This document shows positions 1 to 7,305 of a stretch of 64,000 nucleotides of DNA, one piece after another (within the stretch, counting starts at the first letter, position 1; each line of letters starts with the position of its first letter). A model generated the notes under the pieces. It was not told the DNA's origin and searched no databases. It worked only from the letters and a program-made list of their open reading frames with translations. The position numbers were made by a program, and so were the translations under genes. Source of the stretch: HdN1 sp052035295 (GTDB taxonomy: Bacteria; Pseudomonadota; Gammaproteobacteria; Pseudomonadales; Ketobacteraceae); assembly GCA_052035295.1 (NCBI GenBank), contig JBPOHS010000005.1, positions 1 through 64,000 on the forward strand, written 5' to 3'.

Positions 1-312
1 CTCTCCGAGGCCACCCGGGAGCGGGAAGCCCGGTCGGCCGCGCAGGACACCGCGTTGATGCGGGCGCTCGGACTGGCGCACCACTGGCAACGCCTGCTGG
101 ATGAGCAGCGGGCGGCATCAGTAGCCGAGATCGCCGAGGCCGAAGGCATGGACGTGACGCAGGTACGCCGGGTCATGCGGCTGACGCTCCTGGCCCCGGA
201 TGTCGTGGAACGGCTGGCGGGTTCGCCTGACGCCGTGCTGGAGAAGGTTATGCGCCGCCCCTGGCCCAACGGCTGGGGCGACCAGATGCGCGTGCTCGTG
301 CCACCCGGGTGA
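1..312 (+). CDS. Partial HTH-like recombinase-associated protein (5' end outside window)
   Basis: The frame is open from the first base, so this is the C-terminal ~103 residues of a longer protein; a TTG and an ATG near base 55 are internal. The pattern HWQxLLD, then an EIA..EG helix, then RLTLL.P matches the protein at 18947-19399, which directly follows the serine recombinase. I infer that this is the same gene from a neighbouring copy of the element, whose recombinase would lie just left of the window. The EIAEAEGMDVTQVRRVMRL stretch looks like a helix-turn-helix (seen; DNA binding inferred). A good terminator follows at 335-356. Confidence 0.75.
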   Translation, partial: LSEATREREARSAAQDTALMRALGLAHHWQRLLDEQRAASVAEIAEAEGMDVTQVRRVMRLTLLAPDVVERLAGSPDAVLEKVMRRPWPNGWGDQMRVLVPPG

Positions 313-334
313 GCGCGTCGCGCTCAGCGCCAGC

Positions 335-356
335 AACCGCCTACGGGCGGTTTTTT
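335..356 (+). terminator. Rho-independent terminator after the partial HTH gene
   Basis: A GC-rich stem CCGCC/GGCGG with a four-base loop is followed by six T. It lies 23 bases after the stop codon of the partial plus-strand gene. Confidence 0.8.
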
Positions 357-578
357 GTGGCCGCCCGGGATTCGGTCGCCACCGCTACAGGAGTTGCCAA
401 TCACAACCGACCGCATCTAAACCCGCGCCAGCAAAGGAAGTGGCCTCGAGAACGCTCGCGTGGCCACCAGAGAAAACGGAGAACAGAGAGGCGTCGGTGG
501 GGGCAAAAACGACGACTTCGCAGGGGTGGCGCTCGCGAGGCTAGGCCCGAAAACCGCGCCAACACTGGGGGAAGGGGC
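357..578. other. Non-coding junction between two elements
   Basis: No gene-like frame is visible between two facing terminators. It contains a GTGGCC...GGCCAC inverted repeat near 440-475. It plausibly holds an element boundary, but no copy of the tmRNA 3' end is present, so I cannot point to an attachment site. Confidence 0.4.
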
Positions 579-611
579 AAAAAAAATCCCAACCGATGAG
601 GGTTGGGATTT
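579..611 (-). terminator. Terminator of the hsd/ATPase operon
   Basis: An eight-base-pair stem TCCCAACC/GGTTGGGA is followed on the minus strand by eight T. It lies about 95 bases after the stop of the last gene of the minus-strand operon. On the plus strand the T-run is shorter, so it may work in both directions. Confidence 0.8.
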
Positions 612-704
612 TGGGTATTGGTGGCGGATGGTTGACCATGCGCTGACCGGCCTCCCGAGCTTACGAGCACTGGCGCGGGCAGGTGACGGACTGGGTGCGA
701 ATTC

Positions 705-1712
705 CTACTTGACCGATGCTACGGCTTGGGTAGCGTGCTTCACGACCTCTACGATCTTCAGTCCACCATCAGGCGTCGATTCGTTCTCCAAGTACCCGGA
801 CGGTGTGATGGCGAAAATCGACTTGGTAGTTTCCATCAGTACCGCGTTGCGAGCTGCATCATCGCTGGCTGCTTTGGTGAAGGCCTGGAACGTCCGCAGC
901 GCATTTGCCCGGTGCTTGTTGATCGCGCTCTGATGCCGGGCTGCCTTGTAGAGACGCCCGCACCAGATCGTTGCGGTGAAGAGCAGACCCAGAATCACGA
1001 CCTTCGATGTAAATAACTGAATGACTTGCGGTGTCGTGGCATCTGGCTTCACCGGAACGAAGACCATGAGCAGAGATGCCAGGATCGTCACTGCCGCCAA
1101 CCCTGCGGTCGTCTTGAGCCATTTCTCTGCGCTCTGATCTTGCGCATCCGCTTCAGCGTTGAAATCCGCTGTGAAATGCGCGACGCCAACACTGGCAGCT
1201 GCTTCTCGAGCTGCGACGATGATGTCACCGATTTCTCCGCGCCGCTGCTCGATATCCTTTTTCGTGCCGTCTACCAACTGCCCAGCTTCCTCAACGGAGC
1301 GGGTCAGTTCGTTGATATTCCGCTGCACGTCACCCTTCTGATAGGCGAGGTAGGGAATGTACAGATGGGCTGCAGTAAAGAACTGGTCAGCCTGGCTCTT
1401 GATCTGGCTGACCAATTGATCACGTGTACCCGTCGGATTACCCGATTCGATGGAGAAGCTGCGAATCTGATCAATGGTTTGCTTGATGGGGGGGAGTGTA
1501 CTGACGATCTGCTGTGTGGGCCCGTCCGGTAATAGCTCGAGCGGCAGCAGCTTGAACTGGTTCAGCATCGAATAGGTGCGCTCCAGTTCTGGGCGACAGC
1601 CCTCAAAGGTGATCTTTCCCCAGTCAGGATTGACAAGCAACTCGTCGACAGCCGATTGGGTACAGTCGTTGATCAACTCGCGAAATTGTTTGGTCAGCGC
1701 TTCCGTAGCCAT
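705..1712 (-). CDS. Two-helix membrane protein, last gene of the hsd-linked operon
   Basis: 335 residues. The N-terminal 195 residues are soluble and helical, with a likely coiled coil at about 131-172. Two hydrophobic segments follow at about 201-221 and 236-252, separated by a short loop. A basic stretch and a helical C-terminal tail (residues 255-310) complete it. No signal peptide or enzyme motif is visible. The start codon directly follows the stop of the upstream gene, whose last codons supply the GGGAG ribosome site, so the two are translationally linked. Two-helix membrane proteins are common effectors in defence systems (known); a membrane-acting role here is inference. I do not recognise the family by name. 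Confidence 0.8.
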   Translation of the reverse strand: MATEALTKQFRELINDCTQSAVDELLVNPDWGKITFEGCRPELERTYSMLNQFKLLPLELLPDGPTQQIVSTLPPIKQTIDQIRSFSIESGNPTGTRDQLVSQIKSQADQFFTAAHLYIPYLAYQKGDVQRNINELTRSVEEAGQLVDGTKKDIEQRRGEIGDIIVAAREAAASVGVAHFTADFNAEADAQDQSAEKWLKTTAGLAAVTILASLLMVFVPVKPDATTPQVIQLFTSKVVILGLLFTATIWCGRLYKAARHQSAINKHRANALRTFQAFTKAASDDAARNAVLMETTKSIFAITPSGYLENESTPDGGLKIVEVVKHATQAVASVK

Positions 1713-2720
1713 TTATCTGATCTCCCTAGATTTCGTATCGGCATTTCCGGCGAGGTCTTGTTCGACACTTTTGTAGCCACCTATTGCCGTGCCGGATTTG
1801 AATCCGGCGGATGATCGTTTTGCAGAGTAGGCGCCATCGAATACTTCGAGGCCAAGCCCGATATCCCAGACGTAATCGCCAAACCGAACAAACCGGTCGT
1901 GGCCGTCATCGCGGAAGCCAGTATTCGGAACCATAAAAACTTTTATTCGCTTGATATTCTTTCGCGGCAACTTGCCGAATACCACGCGTAGCTCAACCTC
2001 AATGTCGTCGATGGTTTTCCTGTTCTCTCCCGACAGATCAGCAGTCCAGGCGGAGTAAATCGTGACGTGCCGGTGGCCAGTGGCATCGTTATCCAGTAGC
2101 CGCAGGAACCGCTCAAGACCTGAAAGTCTGGTTTGTGGACAGGCCATGTGCTGACCAATGGCATACCTATCAACGACGCTTACAAGTTTGATTGGTGCGA
2201 TTGCCAAGGCCTTGAAGCGCGTATCCCAGGTGGCTTGAAACGTATCTCCTGCTTCGATGTGCTTGCCCGCCAATGTAGTCGCAGCTTGAAAAGCATTGGC
2301 TTGTCCTGCGGCGAGAAGACGGCAGACTGAAACATCAATGCCATTGCCCGGCCGCAGCGCCTCATCACACTCATCATCGAACCCAAACTCGACCTCGGCA
2401 CGGGTGTCGTCGACCAATGCCAACTGCGCCACCCCAGCGAAATCCCCAAGTGTTGTTACGGACACACTGCCATTCCACTGCGGCGTGGTCAGTAGAGGAG
2501 CTCGCTCCAACACTTCTTGCCAGCGTGAGCGGACGTTCTGCGGTAAGGCCTGAACAGCCTGGTGCAAACGTGATGCGGGCAGTGAATCACCATCATGTGC
2601 AAGCAATCCGGTCCGTTGCCACACATCGAGTAGCCCGTTGTAACAGGCACGCTTCTGTGTAGGCGTCCACGCTTGGTCTGGTGCAAGGCTGTCAGCATCA
2701 ATCACGAAGGGCACCAGCAT
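1713..2720 (-). CDS. Hypothetical protein with possible PLD-like (MIT_C-like) C-terminal domain
   Basis: 335 residues, soluble, fifth gene of the operon, starting 2 bases after the ATPase stop. The C-terminal third has a strand-rich pattern ending in GHDRFVRFGDYVWDIGLGL (HDR at residues 274-276) followed by a short FDG motif. This resembles the HDR...lGrGldif signature of the phospholipase-D-like fold found at the C-terminus of MIT proteins. The comparison is from memory and tentative. Only one HDR motif is visible, so catalysis is uncertain. The N-terminal two thirds match nothing I recognise. Tight coupling to the ATPase and membrane protein suggests one functional unit. Confidence 0.7.
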   Translation of the reverse strand: MLVPFVIDADSLAPDQAWTPTQKRACYNGLLDVWQRTGLLAHDGDSLPASRLHQAVQALPQNVRSRWQEVLERAPLLTTPQWNGSVSVTTLGDFAGVAQLALVDDTRAEVEFGFDDECDEALRPGNGIDVSVCRLLAAGQANAFQAATTLAGKHIEAGDTFQATWDTRFKALAIAPIKLVSVVDRYAIGQHMACPQTRLSGLERFLRLLDNDATGHRHVTIYSAWTADLSGENRKTIDDIEVELRVVFGKLPRKNIKRIKVFMVPNTGFRDDGHDRFVRFGDYVWDIGLGLEVFDGAYSAKRSSAGFKSGTAIGGYKSVEQDLAGNADTKSREIR

Positions 2721-2722
2721 TC

Positions 2723-4447
2723 TCAGCGCCCCCCGAATTTTTCATGGAAAGACTCTTCGAAGAATCCGCCCGGCCATTCATCAATGAAGTCGCCTTCTTC
2801 ATCGATGCGCAGCTCAATGAAACGGCTGCCACGCGCTAAGGGCTCCACAAAGACGACTCCGACGTCATCGGGGCTTATCTTTCCTTCACGGATTCGACGC
2901 ATCAGGCGCAGCATCAAATGCTCGCTGTGCGTTTCCAGGATGAAGGTGTTCTTGCGGTCGCCGAGCGCAGCTTCGATGAAAACATCACCCAGTTCAGCCT
3001 GCAGCGCCGGATGGAGGTGAATCTCTGGTTGCTCCATAGCCAGCAACTTGTCGCGTGATCCATAGGCCATCACCAGCACAGGTAGTACCTGAGATATGCC
3101 GATGCCGACGTCACGGTGAGTGACGACTGTGTTGGTGCGCTGATCGACCAATACCAACTCACGAATGCGGTCTGCGTCAGAAGCTTCTATTTCGTTCAGT
3201 AGGCCTGTGGCTGCGGCCTCAACGTCCTTGATGACAGGATATTCGCCAGTGACAAACGATTGCTTTTCTGCCGGGTCGTAATCGTAGTCTGGCTCCATGT
3301 CGAGCCCATCGTCTTGCAAGCGTTCGAGCCCTTCTTCCAGTGGCACCTGCAATTGGTCCAATGCTACCAGCGACCGCACCACCAGTTTGTACGGCGTTTT
3401 CAGCTTGCTCGACCCCAGCCAGCCATTCACCGCTTCGCGGACTGCATCGTCACGGCGCACCACATCCCATGCGTAGCCGCCACCGGCATACCAGTTGGCG
3501 TCTTCGTGTTCGCCAAAGGCCAGATGGCGCGGCGGAAACGAGCGCAGCGGCCCGAGGTACTGCAACTGCTTGAGGTCGTCTGCCAGCGCTTCGGCCAAGC
3601 CCTTGATCAAGTCGTTCAATGTGCGGGGCAGGACGAATCGGACAGCTTGCGCGATGTCTTCCTTGCGGTTTCCCTTGCTGACGGGGAACAACATACTGAC
3701 TGGCGAGATATCGCCGCCGTCAGTCTTGGGTAGCTCCACACTGGATGGGAAGAACTGCTCGACGCGCACCACCAGTTCCGGCAGCAGTGAGGCGATGGCC
3801 TCATTGGCGCCATCGAAATCTTCGGGGCGCATTTCTTCGGACGTGGTTTGCGCCTCAACGATGGCTTTCAGTACTTGTCGAAACACGGCATGGTCGCTGG
3901 CGAGGCGGTCCAGACGAAGGTGACCAGCGTGGGCATCTGATCGCACGGTCGCCGGACGGCGGCTCATGCGCAGCAACTCCGCGCCGTCGGCGGTGATCTC
4001 GATGGAGTCCACCCGCGGCTCCGCGCCCGGCTTTGGGCGATCCTGGTCGTCCAACTCAATGCCGAGGGCGATGTTCAGGGCCACGCTGCTGACCGGTGTT
4101 AACAACTGCGCCAGTCGCTGATCCTTACCTTGGGCCAGTGCGGGCACCTTCAGCTCGGCACCCCATTCCACGCGCTTGCTCAGTTGCCCACGGTGCACGT
4201 ACTGACGAAAGCCGCCAAGGTCGATGGCGCTGCCGCCCACGTCTGTGTGGTGGACGTCCAATCGGGCCAGACTGCGCTTTTCACGGCCAAACTGCGCCTC
4301 GTGCGCCAGCGCCAAGCTGTGAATGAAGCTGGACTTGCCGGCGCTGTTGGGGCCGAAGATCAGCGTGATCGGCTTGAGCGGGATTCGCTGGGTATCAGCA
4401 AAGGCTTTGAAATTGCCCACGCGCAAAGCTTGTAGACGGCGGGTCAT
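2723..4447 (-). CDS. AAA/ABC-type ATPase (AAA_15, DUF3696-like)
   Basis: 574 residues. Walker A is FGPNSAGKSS near residue 32. A late Walker B/signature region reads MEQPEIHLHP, followed by the ETHSEHL switch. The protein ends in a DEWPGGFFEESF tail typical of the DUF3696 type. This class of SMC-like ATPases occurs in OLD, Septu, retron and other defence systems (known), usually driving a partner effector. The first codons overlap the end of hsdS as ATGA, and the next gene starts 2 bases after its stop. No TOPRIM nuclease domain is visible, so it is probably the motor/sensor of a module completed by the two downstream proteins (inference). Confidence 0.9.
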   Translation of the reverse strand: MTRRLQALRVGNFKAFADTQRIPLKPITLIFGPNSAGKSSFIHSLALAHEAQFGREKRSLARLDVHHTDVGGSAIDLGGFRQYVHRGQLSKRVEWGAELKVPALAQGKDQRLAQLLTPVSSVALNIALGIELDDQDRPKPGAEPRVDSIEITADGAELLRMSRRPATVRSDAHAGHLRLDRLASDHAVFRQVLKAIVEAQTTSEEMRPEDFDGANEAIASLLPELVVRVEQFFPSSVELPKTDGGDISPVSMLFPVSKGNRKEDIAQAVRFVLPRTLNDLIKGLAEALADDLKQLQYLGPLRSFPPRHLAFGEHEDANWYAGGGYAWDVVRRDDAVREAVNGWLGSSKLKTPYKLVVRSLVALDQLQVPLEEGLERLQDDGLDMEPDYDYDPAEKQSFVTGEYPVIKDVEAAATGLLNEIEASDADRIRELVLVDQRTNTVVTHRDVGIGISQVLPVLVMAYGSRDKLLAMEQPEIHLHPALQAELGDVFIEAALGDRKNTFILETHSEHLMLRLMRRIREGKISPDDVGVVFVEPLARGSRFIELRIDEEGDFIDEWPGGFFEESFHEKFGGR

Positions 4448-5640
4448 GACAGAGCCTCCAGTTCCTTTGGCAGCGAGAGATTCAGGGCGTGAGCCTGCTG
4501 CACCATCTCGGACAACAACTCCTGAATATGGGCCTCACGCCATCGGGCGGTGAGTTGGCCAGAGAAAGCACGCTGAAGCAGAAGGCCGAATGCATCCTCC
4601 AAGCGATCGCCACCCGACTGGACGCCCGTAAGCAGATCCTTAATCGCGCGAACGTGCCTCGAAAAGTCCGCCACAAGACCTGGGGGGGGAACAAAGACAG
4701 TTACCACCTGCAGATTCTGTCGAGTTATCTGAGGTTGTGCCGCCCCAGTAATGGTGTCATTTAGGCCGCGAACATTTAGATAGCACTCCAAAAACTCAAG
4801 ACTGGTTTTCCCGAGGTCGGGTTCGTCCAAGGCCATTGCGTTTCCTGTCACATAGCTTTTCGGCTCGCACACGTTGATCGTGCCGCAAGTCGCGCCACGA
4901 CACGTAATCAGGAGTGTTGGCTGCTCATGGTTGTACGAGGAGTAAAACCCAATCGTTCCGTTGGCTCCATAAACAGGGAAGCCAGAATCAGTGAGCTCCT
5001 TTGAGGAAATAGTCGGCCATTGCTTTGGGCTACAAATCTTGGTGAGCGGCTCGACCTGCCAACCCATCGGATTCGTCGCGGGGTCACCAAACATCTTGAG
5101 GAACAGAGCTGGCAGGATGCGGGCGGCCTTGGCGTCTGCTTCATGGCGCAGGCGGCGCAGGCGGTCGGCTTCATCGAGCAGTTCGACGATGCGGGATTGT
5201 TCACCTAATGGCCATATAGGTATGGGCATTTTTTCGAAATTGCCCTTGTTCAGAATTGGCACTACCGCATTGTTTGCTGCGGCGGAAAGCGCATTGGCAG
5301 AATACATGAACCAGTACATGGCGAACCGGGGTAGTAGCGCCGGGCCACAGACGACCGCGTTGATTTGCTGATTGGTCGCCAAAGGGACGCCCGCAATTCC
5401 GACGCGCCCAATTGATCCGATGCAACTAACCAACACGGCATCTTTAGGCAAAACCCTTGCCCTTTCAGCTCCTTGCGCGGAAAGCATTTCAGAAGTCGCC
5501 ACGATCGGTTCAGTGGAACCAAGTTCAGGTGGTTTCACCCAAGGCACATCATTCCCATAGTTTGCGTCGTCGCTCTTTGGAGGCGTATTGCCAGTGACAA
5601 CTTGGGCAACAGACCGAATCGGCGCGCTTAGCCAAATCAT
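4444..5640 (-). CDS. hsdS: Type I restriction-modification specificity subunit HsdS
   Basis: 398 residues with the usual architecture: target recognition domain 1 (about 1-142), a conserved central helix around QSRIVELLDEADRLRRLRHE, target recognition domain 2 (about 182-340), and a C-terminal helix ending near LTARWREAHIQELL. The helices set the spacing between the two half-sites; the two domains read the DNA. The start overlaps the hsdM stop (ATGA) and its own stop overlaps the ATPase start. The gene is full length, with no frameshift or inverted duplicate fragment nearby, so I see no phase-variable shuffling. Confidence 0.95.
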   Translation of the reverse strand: MIWLSAPIRSVAQVVTGNTPPKSDDANYGNDVPWVKPPELGSTEPIVATSEMLSAQGAERARVLPKDAVLVSCIGSIGRVGIAGVPLATNQQINAVVCGPALLPRFAMYWFMYSANALSAAANNAVVPILNKGNFEKMPIPIWPLGEQSRIVELLDEADRLRRLRHEADAKAARILPALFLKMFGDPATNPMGWQVEPLTKICSPKQWPTISSKELTDSGFPVYGANGTIGFYSSYNHEQPTLLITCRGATCGTINVCEPKSYVTGNAMALDEPDLGKTSLEFLECYLNVRGLNDTITGAAQPQITRQNLQVVTVFVPPPGLVADFSRHVRAIKDLLTGVQSGGDRLEDAFGLLLQRAFSGQLTARWREAHIQELLSEMVQQAHALNLSLPKELEALS

Positions 5641-7280
5641 TTAGCCAACTCCACCATCAATGTCTCTAGCCCTGAAACCACCTTACGATAGTCGCCCAGC
5701 ACCTCAGCTACCAGATCGCGTGGATCTTCGTCGCTGGTCTTTTCCGCCACACGCGGTTTCCACTGGCCAGCGCCCAGGTTGTAGTCGCCCTCGGCCAACT
5801 TCTCGCGGGTGGCCCACCAGCAAGTAGGTTCATCGGTGCCGTGAGGCAGCAGGGTGTTCGCTTCCAGCCCCGGCGGGTTGGCGAAGCCGCTGGCCTTGTA
5901 GGCCTTCCATTGCGTGAGCAAGTCGGGGATGTCGTTTTTCTCTGGCGTCTCGACGCGACCGCCACCGGAAACCTTGTCCGGGTCGTAACCGTCATTGCGC
6001 ACCTCGTAAAACCAGACTTTGTTCAAGCGCTTGGCGGCTTCGGAGGCTGGTTTGCGGAACACCAGTACCGCGGTCTTAACACCTGCATACGGTTTGAACA
6101 CGCCAGCGGGTAGACTGACTACGGCCAACAGGTCGAAGTCATGAACCAGCTTTTTGCGCAGTTCCACGTGCGCGCCGGTGGAGCCAAACAGCAGCCCCTC
6201 GGGCACCACCACCGCACAGCGGCCACCGGGTGCGAGGTGCTGCATCATCAGCGACATGAACAGCAGTTCGCTCTTCTTGCTGTTGGTGGGCAAGTCGGCG
6301 CGGATGGAGTCCTTGGGCAACTGACCTGCAAAAGGCGGGTTGGCCAGGATGACCTTGTAGCGGCGGCGCAGATCGTCCTCGGTCAGGCCGCCCATGTCAG
6401 AAAGCGAGTTGGCGCGCTTGAGCTTGGCGTGACGGATGCCGTGCAGCACAAGGTTCATCATGCTGATGCGCAGCATCTGGCGTGACACGTCAGTGCCATA
6501 TACCGAGGCTTCGAGCAGGCTCCAGTCTGGAATCTTTTCGCCCGCACCTTTACGGTAGGTTTGCAGGCGTGGGATTTCAGCTTTTAGCTCAGCCAGTGAC
6601 TTACCCTTCTTCTCCAGCCAGTCCTCGCCATAGATAGGGTATTCGCTGATATGGTCAGAATATTTGGCCAACAGGAAATCCACGGCGTCGATCAGGAAAC
6701 CGGCCGTGCCCATGGCGGGGTCGAACAAGGAATCACCGATGTCCGGATCCACCATCTCGACCATAAAGGCGCGAATCTGGCGTGGGGTACGAAACTGTCC
6801 GTTTAGAGAGCTGGAGCCCAAGTGCACCAAGAGGTATTCGAAGATGTCGCCCTTCACATCCGGGCCGAGCTTGCGGAATTCGAATCCGTCCAACTCGTCG
6901 ATCACCTGCTTGAGCACGTTGGGGTCAACGATTTCCAGCACCGCATCGCGGAAATATTCGGCTACCTCGGGCTCGTCCTTGGCCAGCGAGGCCATATAGG
7001 GGAAGACCTCGTCGCGGATGAAATCGCGCAGTTCGGTACCGCTTTTGAAACGCCAGTGGCTCCAGCGGTAACGCTCGGACTGTGCGGGATACAAAAGCGT
7101 GGCGTTACCGCCGGTGGCACCGAGGCGAGCGCGCAGCTCGCGGTCGGACTCCTCTTCGTCTAGCAGCTTCAGGAAGATGAGGTAGGAGATCTGTTCGATG
7201 TAGGTGACCGGGTTCGTCACACCGCCTGCCCAGAGGATGTCGGTGATGTGATCGAGCTTGCGGCGTAATTGGTGATTCAT
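5637..7280 (-). CDS. hsdM: Type I restriction-modification N6-adenine methylase HsdM
   Basis: 547 residues. An N-terminal HsdM helical domain is followed by the methylase fold: AdoMet-binding motif I FDPAMGTAGFL at residues 186-196 and catalytic NPPF at 314-317. It methylates adenine in the site chosen by HsdS. It starts 25 bases after hsdR with an AGGA ribosome site. All key residues are intact, so the methylase should be active. Confidence 0.97.
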   Translation of the reverse strand: MNHQLRRKLDHITDILWAGGVTNPVTYIEQISYLIFLKLLDEEESDRELRARLGATGGNATLLYPAQSERYRWSHWRFKSGTELRDFIRDEVFPYMASLAKDEPEVAEYFRDAVLEIVDPNVLKQVIDELDGFEFRKLGPDVKGDIFEYLLVHLGSSSLNGQFRTPRQIRAFMVEMVDPDIGDSLFDPAMGTAGFLIDAVDFLLAKYSDHISEYPIYGEDWLEKKGKSLAELKAEIPRLQTYRKGAGEKIPDWSLLEASVYGTDVSRQMLRISMMNLVLHGIRHAKLKRANSLSDMGGLTEDDLRRRYKVILANPPFAGQLPKDSIRADLPTNSKKSELLFMSLMMQHLAPGGRCAVVVPEGLLFGSTGAHVELRKKLVHDFDLLAVVSLPAGVFKPYAGVKTAVLVFRKPASEAAKRLNKVWFYEVRNDGYDPDKVSGGGRVETPEKNDIPDLLTQWKAYKASGFANPPGLEANTLLPHGTDEPTCWWATREKLAEGDYNLGAGQWKPRVAEKTSDEDPRDLVAEVLGDYRKVVSGLETLMVELAK

Positions 7281-7305
7281 GTCTTTTTCCTAATTTCGAT
7301 CGGCG

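Noticed and set aside
614..650. tRNA-like CCGCCACCA 3' end next to the left terminator, as a possible att site
   Set aside because: No T-arm (GGTTCGA-type) precedes it and it matches the tmRNA end in only seven bases.
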